Assembly: GCA_022414725.1 (NCBI GenBank)
Contig: CM039462.1
Coordinates: forward strand, 94,417,457-94,481,456
Origin: Microglena sp. YARC
Lineage: Eukaryota > Chlorophyta > Chlorophyceae > Chlamydomonadales > Chlamydomonadaceae
Reading direction: 5' to 3'
DNA length: 64,000 nt
Shown piece after piece: positions 9,945 through 19,757 of this stretch; within the stretch, counting starts at the first letter, position 1, and each line of letters begins with the position of its first letter. A program made the translations under genes and the position numbers. Below the pieces are notes generated by a model. It had not been told where the DNA came from. It did no database searches and worked only from the letters and a program-made list of their open reading frames with translations.

Positions 9945-11330
9945 ATGACAATGTCCGAATCAAGGATACCTGATATTCCCAATGTATTGGTGGATGTAAT
10001 ATTGTCCCAGATATGCTGTTGCGTTGTGGAATCATTGAGACGCCTGCCCACAGGCTCACCTTTGAAGACGGTTCGTGCGGCATTGCGCCCGCTTGTGAGC
10101 GTATGTATGTTGAGTCAGGAGAGCGCGACCTTCGTCAGCGAGGACATATGGGAAACTGTTTTCCAATTGGTCTGCAGGATCTTCAGCAGAAAAGTGTGTG
10201 GAGGTGATGTGAAATGCTCGTATCGAAACGCGGTAATGCTGATTCTCGGACGCGGATGTGAGTGGTGTGACGCTCACCCGAATACTTCCAAAGTGTATTG
10301 GCAGTTTGGCACACGCATTTGTCAGACGTGTCTACGGGAAAACACTATTTGCGATTTTGCTGTCAAGAATGACCTGAAGGGGTTGGGTCCAGAGGTTGTT
10401 TCGTATATTTGTCGGGGACTGCCCTCCATCACAATTGGCATGTACAAACGATATGTCGACCTCACCTACGACCTCACATTTCTCTGGAGCGCCGATGTGT
10501 ATGCGCGTGCGCGGGAGTTCCTTATAAAGGATGCGGTTTGTTTCGGCGACAGTTCTTCTTATTCTTGCTACACCGAGCTTTGCGAACTCGCAACAGCAAA
10601 AGTCATCGCGGACAAGGAGGCTGCACGACTCTCGTGCGTCTCCATGCGGAAGGCATCGTTGGATGAATTGGATGACCACATCATGTCGTCTCAAGATCTT
10701 GCACTTGTGTTCAAGTGCTGCGCAAGTGTGGTGCCCAAGGGTCAGCTGCGCGACAAGCTGGTGCCCAATGGTCAGTTGGTGGTGTCATGCACAACAGACG
10801 ATATTCTTTGGGTTACGCACGCTCTGCTCAACCGCAAGCTTACCGTCTTCATTACAAAATTATGCATCGATCTCAAAGACCTTCCCCTCGATGTCATAAT
10901 TGCACATGCTGGCTCGATATCTTGTGCCGTGATGGCTGACGTTGCTTCCTCGGTGGGCGATTTCCCCAAGCTGACGCATGCCGTGTTTTCACGCAATTAT
11001 GGAGATGACATTAAGCAGGCATGTATCGCTTCACAAGATGCTGAAATTCGCAAGCAAGTGCACTGCATGGTTGCGAGTATCGTGAAAAGAATATGCGTGC
11101 GTGATTGGGACTCGATGTTCCGCGGTGTGTTCGAGGTACGCGGATGCAAGTGGTCTCGTTATCGTGATCTATTTCACAAGCTAAGTGTCGCGCATCGACG
11201 TATTATCCTGGATCAACCCAGTGCACACGGTGTGTGTTGCAGACAATGTAATAAGGAGTTCAAAACAGTTTCGGACTTGATCCATCATGTCAAGGTTTCT
11301 CTGGTTCACCGCCCCCATACGGGTGTGTGA
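9945..11330 (+). CDS. F-box-like protein with Cys clusters and C-terminal C2H2 finger
   Basis: The gene encodes 461 residues from ATG 9945; a TTG seven codons earlier is not needed. The N-terminus (MTMSESRIPDIPNVLVDVIL) has the spacing of an F-box helix. At about residues 105-135 comes a zinc-ribbon-like motif, CEWCDAH, then FGTRICQTCLREN, a pattern common in F-box proteins of fungi and giant viruses. The middle is helical and unassigned. The C-terminus holds a C2H2 finger (CCRQCNKEF, LIHHVKVSLVH). This is the longest undamaged gene in the left half. A role in host-protein recruitment is inferred from the F-box resemblance, not shown. Confidence 0.7.
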   Translation: MTMSESRIPDIPNVLVDVILSQICCCVVESLRRLPTGSPLKTVRAALRPLVSVCMLSQESATFVSEDIWETVFQLVCRIFSRKVCGGDVKCSYRNAVMLILGRGCEWCDAHPNTSKVYWQFGTRICQTCLRENTICDFAVKNDLKGLGPEVVSYICRGLPSITIGMYKRYVDLTYDLTFLWSADVYARAREFLIKDAVCFGDSSSYSCYTELCELATAKVIADKEAARLSCVSMRKASLDELDDHIMSSQDLALVFKCCASVVPKGQLRDKLVPNGQLVVSCTTDDILWVTHALLNRKLTVFITKLCIDLKDLPLDVIIAHAGSISCAVMADVASSVGDFPKLTHAVFSRNYGDDIKQACIASQDAEIRKQVHCMVASIVKRICVRDWDSMFRGVFEVRGCKWSRYRDLFHKLSVAHRRIILDQPSAHGVCCRQCNKEFKTVSDLIHHVKVSLVHRPHTGV

Positions 11331-11351
11331 TAATGAGAGGCACTGCAGACA

Positions 11352-11532
11352 TCAGCTTGACACCACAGTCTGAGACACAAACATTGTAATGTGACTCGAC
11401 CAATGTGAGTAGGGAGGAGTGTATAGGAGCTCCCACCCCCTTGAAGCTGCAAGTGTTTTGACCTTCTTGGAGTGGTGAAACGCCACGTTGTCAAGTATAA
11501 TTACTGTGTCAGTTGGACAGTACAATATACTG
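11352..11532 (-). pseudogene. Tc1/mariner-IS630-type transposase fragment
   Basis: The minus strand encodes VIILDNVAFHHSKKVKTLA followed by ELLYTPPYSHW. This is the second catalytic-Asp block and the following PPYSP block of DDE transposases of the IS630/Tc1/mariner group (usual forms: DNA.fH and LPPYSP). The Asp is kept. The block normally followed by NPIE is lost, and nothing of the first Asp region is seen. Only about 60 residues remain between two plus-strand genes, so it is dead. Confidence 0.7.
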
Positions 11533-11581
11533 ATATACGATTCAATATACTGTAACATTATTGACCGGTCTGAGTGTAACA

Positions 11582-12233
11582 ATGTATCTTAGTGCCGATG
11601 TTCTATGTGTCATCATGCACCTGTGTGACATACACACTCAGATGGTGTTCCAGCATCGTGCAGTTCTAGAAACCGACGAGGTTGGACAGTACGATGCAGT
11701 ACAGCGGGTCATCGATGGAAGACACTATCACCTTGCGATGTTTGTGCAAATGGGCATCCAGCGACATCCGACTGTGCAGGCTACTGAGCATCCACATGTG
11801 TTACTCCATCGACTCAAACAACTTGAACAGTTTTCGTTGCCTCTTGTTACATCTTCCTCGATTGTATTATCCCATGTTTTACGAGTTCGGGGCAAACACG
11901 GTGGGAGTATGGGCTCTCATGCACTCAGCTAGGCGATTCCGTCCCCACCACATGCACCTGCTCCTGCAAAAGTTTTCATTCACTAGTTTTGAATTGGCAA
12001 TTGCAGACAAGGTTGGAAAGTATCACAAACAAGGATGGGTGAGCACTATCCTAGAACCGTTTAGTTCTCGATTTGTAACCCCAATGCATGCCCACAACGT
12101 GTGTCCATTCCGAAGCACGCCGTTCACCTTTAAAAGACTACAGTCGGCGGAACAGCAAAATGATGTCGAGTCACACTGCGACCACTCTCGTCACTGCGGA
12201 TCCTGTCGAGTCAGTCACATGGAGACTTCATGA
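11582..12233 (+). CDS. Hypothetical protein, probable frameshift
   Basis: ATG 11582 opens MYLSADVLCVIMHLCDIH, resembling the first helix of F-box-like viral proteins. Coding character then passes to the next frame at about 11,800, where it reads LYYPMFYEFGANTVGVW, ARRFRPHHMHLLLQKFSF and STILEPFSSRF. Together this is a protein of about 215 residues with one indel. No domain is assigned. The last part, from about 12,130 (QSAEQQNDVES), shares bases with a repeat near 12,975. Confidence 0.4.
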
Positions 12234-12321
12234 TCAGCTCGTGCGTTTCCTTTGCCGCGTGGTCTTCATGCAGGATGCGTTTGATTTCTTCGTGTATTTT
12301 GGCGTACTTGATTTTGGACAT
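12211..12321 (-). CDS. Tiny ORF, possible gene remnant
   Basis: This 36-codon frame from ATG 12321 reads MSKIKYAKIHEEIKRILHE, with helix-forming, coding-like composition, and ends in TGA at 12211. It overlaps the 3' end of the upstream plus-strand frame by 23 bases. It may be a small protein or a fragment of a larger lost gene. Confidence 0.25.
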   Translation of the reverse strand: MSKIKYAKIHEEIKRILHEDHAAKETHELIMKSPCD

Positions 12322-12381
12322 GTCCGGGTACGACGACCGAGGAGGACATTATTTAATTTTATTCTCAAAAGTATTTAGAAT

Positions 12382-12923
12382 ATGTTCAACCAAACATTTG
12401 ACGCAAGCACAGCACTTTCAAGTATTTTCTTATGGGTTTTGTTCGGACACCTGTCCAAACTATTAAACTGTGATTTGCAACGCATTATGGTTTCGCATCC
12501 ATTTGTTGTGCATTTGATTGGAATCGCTACATTTTTCTTTCTTTTTACAATATTGGACCCAAGCAACAAAAACCACATATCGATTGTATGGTTCAAGACT
12601 ATATTTGTAAACACAATATTTATTATAATGACCAAGTCAAAGTGGTACTTTATTGCACCAATATTAGGACTTTTGTTGATAGACCAAACACTAAAAAAGC
12701 ACGCAGCCATCCAAACAGAACGCGGTGACGATACAGATAAATTAAAAAAATACAAAAAGATATCAGCAATATATTAGTCATAATTATTCTATCATTGATT
12801 TTCATCGGAGCCGCGCATTATATGTATCTGCAACGCATAGACTACAAAAACGATTTTTCGATGACCAAATTTTTCTTTGGAGTAACAACTTGCAAAACTA
12901 AAACACCGACGTACAAAACATAA
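12382..12923 (+). CDS. Conserved-type giant-virus membrane protein, one frameshift
   Basis: ATG 12382 opens MFNQTFDASTALSSIFLWVL. The motif GHLSKLLNCDLQRIM and the hydrophobic GIATFFFLFTILD that follows resemble an uncharacterised multi-spanning membrane protein I associate with several giant viruses. The first frame stops at 12777. A neighbouring frame continues with another transmembrane helix (LVIIILSLIFIGAAHYMYL) and FSMTKFFFGVTTCK to a TAA at 12921-12923. The break falls at an A7 run near 12,742, so a homopolymer error or recent indel is likely. Four to five membrane segments are expected. The gene is AT-rich, like the CAP gene downstream. Confidence 0.6.
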
Positions 12924-13176
12924 TTGTCATAAAACGCAGAAAAACAATTCATTCGATCTTTGTAACCGATACTGTCTTCAGTCGGCGGAACAGTAAAATG
13001 AAACATATATCAGATGGAAATAAAAGACATCGCCTTTATAAAATTGGCGTTAAGAATTGTTTCTGACTTGGGTGTTAAAAACTTCTGTGTTTATTGGTTT
13101 TACAAGAAAAACAAAAACAACACTTATTTTTTGGCATTTTGGGCATGTTGCGTTTAAAATCTCACATATATAATAT

Positions 13177-14223
13177 ATGCATGTCATGAAAATACCATAT
13201 TTGTTAACAATAATACTTGGACTAGTTGGCTCATGCACAAGCATAATATTACCATTAAATGAACAAAGCATTCTCGACCAAGTAAACGATTATAGAAGAA
13301 TTCACTGCTCTCCACCAGTTTCATTTAATCCAGCAATTTCAATATCCGCACAAACATGGTCCGATTACCTTGCGAAAGAAAATAAGTTCGAACATAGCGA
13401 TTCAGGTCGATATGGAGAGAACCTTGGTTGGTTTTCGTTTTCATCTTTAAATACCATAAATTTAACGCATTATTATACCAGGTCGGTAAGTTTGTGGTAC
13501 GATGAAGTTGACTTCTACGATTTCAATACGCCCCGTTTTTCTCCATCTACTGGTCATTTTACACAATTAGTTTGGAAAGCCACCACAGAAATCGGTATCG
13601 GTATTTCGTATTCAGAATCTAACAACAATATTCTTGTGTGTATGCAATACTACGTTCATGGAAATCAAAACAGTGTTGCAGAATTTCAAAAAAATGTACT
13701 GACAGGAAATTATAAATCTCCCATTCTTGAGAACTGCAACCTACCTAGTTCACCACAACATTCACCATCACCATCTCCTCGACCACAACAATCACCATCA
13801 CCATCTCCTCGACCCCCTATCAAGACTCCAAAGAAGGTGAAGAAGGTCAAGAAATCAACCACGCACCACAACGAAATCGACCAATCACCACAACATTCAC
13901 CACAAAAATCGCCATCACCATCTCCTAGACCACAACAATCACCATCTCCTAGACCACAACCGCGACCACCAATGTCTCCATCTCCATCTCCATCACCCAT
14001 ACAAACTAATGAGTATATAAAGGTGACAACCCGTTACCCTTTTTCACAAATTCCATCTCCGGACGAAATTGCAGTAACTTACGTAAATGATACTCTTTGT
14101 CCAGCATATATCAACCTACTAAATCGCGAAAACATGATACAAAATACTTGTAAAATACAATTGGTATCATCCACTGCTGTATACTATGGGTCTTGGGTGT
14201 ACGGTATTAGTTATAATCGGTAG
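13177..14223 (+). CDS. Secreted CAP-domain (SCP/PR-1-like) protein with Ser-Pro-rich linker
   Basis: The 348-residue protein starts with a clear signal peptide ([18 protein letters not shown]). The CAP domain spans about residues 30-185: [24 protein letters not shown] (CAP His/Glu region), GHFTQLVWK (CAP2) and [12 protein letters not shown] (CAP1). Residues about 190-280 are a low-complexity linker of repeated SPSPRP and QQSP units around a Lys patch ([11 protein letters not shown]). A C-terminal unassigned segment ([16 protein letters not shown]) contains two Cys. CAP proteins are extracellular and often act at host surfaces; here a role in the virion, the cell surface or secretion is possible. 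The gene is intact and strongly AT-rich compared with the flanking RNA polymerase and ankyrin genes. Confidence 0.85.
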   Translation: MHVMKIPYLLTIILGLVGSCTSIILPLNEQSILDQVNDYRRIHCSPPVSFNPAISISAQTWSDYLAKENKFEHSDSGRYGENLGWFSFSSLNTINLTHYYTRSVSLWYDEVDFYDFNTPRFSPSTGHFTQLVWKATTEIGIGISYSESNNNILVCMQYYVHGNQNSVAEFQKNVLTGNYKSPILENCNLPSSPQHSPSPSPRPQQSPSPSPRPPIKTPKKVKKVKKSTTHHNEIDQSPQHSPQKSPSPSPRPQQSPSPRPQPRPPMSPSPSPSPIQTNEYIKVTTRYPFSQIPSPDEIAVTYVNDTLCPAYINLLNRENMIQNTCKIQLVSSTAVYYGSWVYGISYNR

Positions 14224-14520
14224 CACGGTCGCTGTGTATAACGTATCAACAAATGATTCATTCAGATATGCCGCCAATCGCGAAACGTGTTTAACTGTAT
14301 AATTTGAATGGTATCCCCTGAAACCAGATACAGGCAATGAATGATCTGCGGAAGACGACGACGTCTTGCGAACTCCCACGTTTTCCGCCATCTTTGTCTG
14401 TCGTCGACTGAGGTGTGCTTGCATCATGCGGTCGATGTGTCTATAGTATTTCTTTTCTTTCCCGCTGACTATAGCAGCGTAAGAACGTGTGAGGAACATC
14501 TCAATGGCCACCAAACCCAT
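14167..14520 (-). pseudogene. Chimera beginning with a duplicated RPB11 tail
   Basis: The first 18 residues (GLVAIEMFLTRSYAAIVSG) nearly repeat the end of the RPB11 domain encoded at 14839-15177. The next 95 residues (including YYRHIDRMMQAHLSRR and SRLAAYLNESFVDTLYTA) are unrelated and unassigned. It overlaps the 3' end of the convergent CAP gene. It probably arose when the 3' end of the polymerase gene was duplicated onto another sequence. Confidence 0.4.
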
Positions 14521-14583
14521 ACAGCTAGGGACATTTGATATTGGGACACCTTCTATTTTGGGGATTCTGGAAAGTTGACCAAT

Positions 14584-14805
14584 TCAAGATTTGTAACCGA
14601 TCTTGTCAATACAGATACTGTCTTCAGGTGATTGACGCAAAAAAAAAATTAAGGCATCTAAAGACACTGAATTTACATGTTCAAAGTACCCTGAAAAGTC
14701 AAACTGATGGCTAACATCGTGCGCATCAATAATCCTTTTCAAAGCGTTACTGTAATAAAATATATCTGCTAGTCGGAGATTCCAGGTGCTCCCGCACATA
14801 TACAA
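14584..14805 (-). pseudogene. Copy of dispersed 70-residue module (IDAHDVS module)
   Basis: The minus strand reads LADIFYYSNALKRIIDAHDV, then HQFDFSGYFEHVNSVSLDAL and SPEDSICIDKIGY. The same module recurs, more or less decayed, in each unit of the ankyrin locus (near 16.4, 18.6, 35.7, 37.6, 39.7 and 42.1 kb), with a trace near 46.4 kb. This copy is the least damaged. The start is unclear. The function is unknown; it may be the tail of an ancestral duplicated gene. Confidence 0.45.
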
Positions 14806-14838
14806 AACTTTGTCTGGATATCTCTTTTACAAGGGGCA

Positions 14839-16004
14839 CTATTTAGTATTTTCTGTTCCGCTGACTGTAGCAGCGTAAGAACGTGTGAGGAACACCTCAA
14901 TGGCCACCAGACCCATGCCCTTGAGCCCACAGAAACGAATCCACTCGATAGTCAGAGATTCCAGGTGCTCCCGCACATACAACAGCCCCTCCAATAAGAC
15001 ATCCGAGTACGCATTCGGGGCTTCGTCCTGCCTCGCGAGCTGCATCTTAAATGTTATGTCGTCCACAAGAGGGTGCCGCTTGAAGTAGCCGACGTAACTC
15101 ACACGGGACTTGCCACCGCGCCAAATCCAAAGGTCGTACGCGAGCCCATGTATTAAATTTCCCAAGGTATGGTCCAAACCAGGAAAAAGAATGCTCCTCG
15201 CGCCACCCGGACGGTCGAGTCCTCAAACGAGACGCGCTCGGCACGGACGTCTTCCGAGAGAGCAATGATGGCTCGGACAAGGAAGCGGAACCCTAGAAAA
15301 ACGAGGTAGTAAGGGAACAGGCTCGGGTTCACGCTCTCAACGAAAAAATCGAACTTGTCGGGAACCGAGTCGTCGTCCAAAACAGGCTCCTTGTAACGAA
15401 AATAGCAAGAGCAGACTGGAGAATACCTCGCATGCTCCCGACCGGAGCCAAGCCTCGCAGTCGCCGTGATGTTCACAGCCTCACCGACGCCGCCACACAT
15501 GATGTTGGGGCGCAAGACAGTAAGTAACACACTGTCACCCGACCGCTGGTCAACAGGAAACAGACGCTTCAAACGCTCCGTCTGGAACGAGACTCCTGAC
15601 GCGTCACGAACTACAAAGTCTCCGCTCACCACATCAAACACCTCATTCCCGGTGTTCCGAACGGCCAAGGTGCATTGGTAGTCGCCAGGGGCGAAGTTCT
15701 CCAACTCGTAGGGAGTCAGACACAAAGGCACAAGCGACACAGGGAGAGCCAACATCTCGTTGTGCATCACGGACGTGTTCTCAAGTACGCGCACACCACC
15801 ACCACCGCCCCCAGGAGGAACCACAGTGTCGAACGCCGCGGTCTCCACACAAGCGATGATCGCACGACGCAACGAATTCACGATGCACAAGTCGACGCCA
15901 GAAACTGAGAAGGATCCTCCGATGTTACAAGGTATGAAGTGATCCGTACTGACTGAGGGAGAAGGGATCACAGGAGCCAGAACGTCTCCTACACGAATCG
16001 ACAT
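14839..16004 (-). CDS. RNA polymerase subunit RPB3/RPB11 fusion, one frameshift
   Basis: ATG 16004 (MSIRVGDVL) starts the gene. Residues about 30-90 carry the alpha-type dimerisation motif: CIVNSLRRAIIACVE, LENTSVMHNEMLALPVSLVPL. The insert domain and KFDFFVESVNPSLFP follow, as in RPB3/RpoD. A shift at a T5 run near 15,185 leads into an RPB11-like domain: DHTLGNLIHGL, YVGYFKRHPLVDDI. RPB3 and RPB11 normally pair to seed polymerase assembly. A single RPB3/11 polypeptide of about 385 residues fits giant-virus polymerases. RPB6, RPB9 and RPB1 also occur in this window. A Gly/Pro-rich insert (PPGGGGGG) follows the first motif. Bases 15,840-15,990 are duplicated at 41.7 kb. Confidence 0.8.
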
Positions 16005-16107
16005 TTCTAAAGCTACGACAGGAATAATACACAACAATACCTACATCATCGAAGAAAACATTTATACTCGGTTTCAAAAACCAAATCGAAACAATCTCCA
16101 AGGAAAC

Positions 16108-16277
16108 AATGGGCGTTCCTGCCTCCCGGCGATTTTTTTGAATTTCAAAGCAGAAGTTAGAGCCGTACGAACGACTTACTCACTCGCCAACCAGAGATTT
16201 AGTTCTCCGCGAAATTGCGATTCCGACCAGACCAGGCTCCGAAACCAGTCAAAATACCTCCGGGAGGCAGGAACAAA
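16108..16277. mobile_element. MITE remnant at the head of locus unit 1
   Basis: The left end AATGGGCGTTCCTGC and the inverted right-end core CCGGGAGGCAGGAAC frame about 170 bases. The right tip is eroded (AACAAATG instead of AACGCCCATT). The same eroded form heads every later unit of the ankyrin locus, so insertion preceded the duplications. Confidence 0.75.
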
Positions 16278-16284
16278 TGTACTG

Positions 16285-16512
16285 GTGCAAATTGTCAATA
16301 CAACAGATATTGTTTTCAGGAGATTTACACAAAACATTCAAGGACATAGAAGTTACATCTTCAAAGTAGCCTGAAAAGTCGAAGTGCTGGCTCACATCGT
16401 GCGCATCAATAATCATTTTCAAAGAGTTTCCTGCCTCATAATCAAATATTTCTGCTACATCTGGAATTATTGGGCACATGCAGCGATATTTTCGCTTGAG
16501 CAAACTGAACAC
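16285..16512 (-). pseudogene. IDAHDVS module copy, unit 1
   Basis: The minus strand reads MIIDAHDVSQHFDFSGYFED and SPENNICCIDNLHQY, preceded by LLKRKYRCMCPIIPDVAEIF. It is homologous to 14584-14805. It lies between the MITE remnant and the 3' end of ankyrin gene 1. Confidence 0.45.
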
Positions 16513-16551
16513 ATTTCTGAAAAGTCTGATGAGAGTGGATAAATACTTGCT

Positions 16552-18075
16552 CTACGGTGGCAAGACCCAGCTGCTATCAAGATTCACAATGGCCCTGTAC
16601 TCGGGGCCAGCCGCCTCTGGATCCATCAGCAGCTTGCAGACATCGGCATGACCGGCCTTGGCAGCCTCCCACAATGCCCAGCTGTGCATAGAGTTCGCCC
16701 GGGCCCTGAACTCAATTCAAGCCACATCTGGATCCATCAGCAGCTTGCAGACATCTGCGTGACCTTCCTTTGCAGCCTCACGCAAGGCACAGCTGTCGCT
16801 AGAGTTCGCCCGGGACCTGAACTCAATTCCAGCCACATCTGGATCCATCAGCAGCTTGCAGACATCTGCGTGACCTGCCTTTGCAGCCTCACGCAAGGCC
16901 CAGCTGTCGCTAGAGTTCGCCCGGGCCCTGAACTCAATTCCAGCCACATCTGGATCCATCAGCAGCTTGCAGACATCTGCGTGACCTGCCTTAACAGCCT
17001 CACGCAAGGCCCAGCTGTCGCTAGAGTTCGCCCGGGCCCTGAACTCAAGTCCAGCCACATCTGGATCCATCAGCAGCTTGCAGACATCTGCGTGACCTTC
17101 CTTTGCAGCCTCACGCAAGGCCCAGCTGTGCGTAGAGTTCGCCCGGGCCCTGAACTCAATTCCAGCCACCTGTGGATCCATCAGCAGCTTGCAGACATCT
17201 GCGTGACCTTCATTTGCAGCCACCCACAATGCCATGCTGTCGTTAGAGTTCGCCCGGGCCCTGAACTCAAGTCCAGACACCTCTGGATCCATCAGCAGCT
17301 TGCAGACATCTGCATGACCTTCCTTTGCAGCCGCCCACAATGCCCAGCTGTCGATAGAGTTCGCCCGGGCCCTGAACTCAAGTCCAGCCACCTGTGGATC
17401 CATCAGCAGCTTGCAGACATCTGCGTGACCTTCATTTGCAGCCAGCCACAATACCATGCTGTCGTTAGAGTTCGCCCGGGACTTGAACTCAAGCCCAGAC
17501 ACCTCTGGATCCATCAGCAGCTTGCAGGCATCTGCGTGACCTGCCGTGGCAGCCGCCCACATGGCCCTGCTGTCGTGAGAGTTAGCCCTGGCCCTGAACT
17601 CAAGTCAAGCCACATCTGGATCCATCAGCAGCTTGCAGACATCTGCGTGACCTTCTTTGACAGCCGCCCCCAAGGCCTTGCTGTTGACAGAGTTCGCCCG
17701 GGCCCTGAACTCAAGTCCAGCCACCGCTGGATCCATCAGCAGCTTGCAGACATCTGCATGACCTTCATTGGCAGCCACATGGAGAAGCTTGTTTTCATTT
17801 TGGTTCGTCCTCAATTGTAGGGCCCCCTTAACCTGTACAAGAGGATTGGACACCAAGCATACTGCTAGAAGGTCGGCGCGCCCCCCTTTCGCCATCATCT
17901 CTCCAACTCGCTGTGGTGGTTGGATCAGTCCGGTTAGGGGCAATCCTGAAAATCTTCTGTGCAGAGTTTTACACACTAATACAATCTTTGGGTTGGAAGA
18001 GAATAGGGCAATACGATCAAGAATGTCATGGGGAAACGTTAGGAATGGAAACCTTGATCGCGTGTGAGACTGCAT
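16552..18075 (-). pseudogene. F-box/ankyrin-repeat gene 1, two nonsense codons
   Basis: ATG 18075 opens an N-terminal F-box (FPHDILDRIALFSSNPKIV, VCKTLHRRFSG), a conserved head domain and about eleven 37-residue ankyrin repeats (GHADVCKLLMDP-VAG-EFRARA), with a stop at 16552-16554. Two repeats carry the same GGA-to-TGA change right after DPDVA (17605-17607 and 16717-16719). The frame is otherwise continuous throughout. F-box/ankyrin proteins of giant viruses usually link target proteins to SCF ubiquitin ligases. If the stops are real, only a 156-residue F-box protein with two repeats would be made. Confidence 0.8.
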
Positions 18076-18183
18076 GTTCTATGTACATGCATGCAAAAGC
18101 GCACAGGATGGTATAAATAAAATCAGACTAGCAGTGTTGACAATTTTATGCACAGGATGGTATAGATAAATAATGAGTTGGGA

Positions 18184-18300
18184 TAAACCCTATAAACCCT
18201 GGGCTGCACTTGCCTGGCGGTATCTGCAAGCGGTAAGCGGCAAGCGGCACTTGCTTGGAATGCAAGCGGCAAGCGGCACTTGCCTGGCGGTATCTGTAAG
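18184..18300. repeat. CCCTATAAA microsatellite and AAGCGG-rich repeats upstream of ankyrin gene 1
   Basis: Units of CCCTATAAA, then shuffled copies of TTGCCTGGCATGCAAGCGG, lie upstream of each ankyrin gene. Copy number differs: about two units here, three near 35,265, two near 37,130, four near 39,225, two near 41,525 and two near 43,850. Confidence 0.6.
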
Positions 18301-18308
18301 CGGTATAG

Positions 18309-18478
18309 AATGGGCGTTCCTGCCTCCCGGCTATTTTTTTGAATTTTCAAAGCAGAAGATAGAGCCGTACAAACGACTCACTCACTCGCCAACCAGAGAT
18401 TTAGCTCTCCGCGGAATTGCGATTCCGACCAGACCAGGCTCCGAAACCAGTCAAAATCCCTCCGGGAGGCAGGAACAA
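18309..18478. mobile_element. MITE remnant, unit 2
   Basis: Same left end (AATGGGCGTTCCTGC) and eroded right end (GGAGGCAGGAACAAAAG) as the unit 1 copy. Confidence 0.7.
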
Positions 18479-18499
18479 AAGTACTGGTGCAAATTGTGT

Positions 18500-18770
18500 A
18501 ATATTGTCAATTCAACAGATATTGTCTTCTGGAGATTGACACAAAACATTCAAGGACTGTAAAGACACAGAAGTTACATCTTCAAAGTAGCCTGAAAAGT
18601 CAAAGTGCTGGCTCACATCATGCGCATCAATAATCATTTTCAAAGAGTTCCTGCCTCATAATCAAATATTTCTGCTACATCTGGAATTGTTGGGCACACG
18701 CAGCGATATTTTCGCTTGAGCAAACTGAACACATTGCTGGAAAGTTTGAGGAGAGTGGATAAATACTTGC
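18500..18770 (-). pseudogene. IDAHDVS module remnant, unit 2
   Basis: The bases match 16285-16512 but hold stops and small indels. It lies directly downstream of the ankyrin gene 2 stop. Confidence 0.4.
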
Positions 18771-18771
18771 T

Positions 18772-19391
18772 CTACGGTGGCAAGACCCAGCTGCTGTCAA
18801 GATTCACAATGGCCCTGTACTCGGGGCCAGCCGCCTCTGGATCCATCAAAAGCAAGCAGACATCGGCGTGACCAGCCTTCGCAGCCTCACACAATGCCCA
18901 GCTGTGCGTAGAGTTCGCCCGGGCCCTGAACTCAATTCCAGCCACCGCTAGATCCCATGAGCAGCTTGCAGACATCTGCGTGACCTGCCTTGGCAACCTC
19001 CCCCAAAGCCCTGATGTTGACAGAGTTCGCCCGGGCCCAGAACTCAATTCCAGCCACCGCTGGATCCATAAGCAGCTTGCAGACATCTGCGTGACCTGCC
19101 TTGGCAGCAGCCCACAAGGCCCTGCTGTCGCTAGAGTTCGCCCTGGCCCTGAACTCAATTCCAGCCACCTCTGGATGCATCAGCAGCTTGCAGACATCCG
19201 CGTGACCTGCCTTGGCAGCCGACCCCAAGGCCCTGCTGTTGATATTTTTTGCCCAAGCCCTGTACTTGAATCCAGCCACTGCTGGATCCATCAGCAGCCT
19301 GCAGACATCTGCGTGACCTGCCTTTGCAGCCGACACCAAGGCCCTGCTGTTGATATGGTTCGCCCTGGCCCTGAACTCAATTCCAGCCACC
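18772..19391 (-). pseudogene. Ankyrin gene 2, 3' portion cut off by a transposon
   Basis: About five ankyrin repeats end in the family's standard tail (EYRAIVNLDSSWVLPP, stop 18772-18774). At 19391 the coding sequence meets the end of the 9.3-kb element and resumes at 28667 on the same strand, with CACC repeated at both junctions. A one-base insertion near 18,955 (GATCCCATGAG instead of GATCCATGAG) also breaks the frame. Confidence 0.8.
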
Positions 19392-19419
19392 AATGGGCGT
19401 TCCTGCTTCCGAACGGATT

Positions 19420-19720
19420 TCCAATCTTACAATCACTTTTTTGGGGTCTTTTGATGCTTTTCAAATGCAATCTTACGATAAAAATCGTAAGATTGTAGTC
19501 AATTTTGACAAAATATGCTTGAAATGAGCTTGAAAGACGGAGAAACGTACAGATTGCGAATGTTACAACGTTGAAATGCCATATTTTGTAACAAAAGGTG
19601 TTAACATCAATTCGTGTCTTACAATTATAATTGTAAGAAATAAAGGGAAAGCGGACGGTTATAAGTCGGCAGGCAGAATTCAGCTTTTACATATTACAAT
19701 AAAAATCGTAAGTATAATTC
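19420..19720. repeat. Left subterminal palindromes of the transposon
   Basis: Palindromes such as AATCTTACGAT/ATCGTAAGATT (about 19,470-19,495) and CTTACAAT/ATTGTAAG (about 19,618-19,637) cluster inside the left end. Related ones sit inside the right end (28,450-28,625). Such repeats are typical transposase-binding sites; that role is inferred. Confidence 0.6.
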
Positions 19721-19757
19721 ATTATTTAGTAAAAAAAACGGCTATGTGTCAAACATC

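Noticed and set aside
12375..12755. Minus-strand frame opposite the 12,382 membrane protein
   Set aside because: The plus strand carries the recognisable LLNCDLQRIM motif and continues after the frameshift. The antisense frame is explained by hydrophobic codon symmetry.
16648..17820. Long plus-strand open frame (390 codons) with a repeated WIHQQLADICVT motif over the ankyrin genes, and similar frames at 29-43 kb
   Set aside because: The ankyrin unit is 111 bases, a multiple of three, so an open antisense unit stays open throughout. The F-box head, start codon and stop pattern all support the minus strand.
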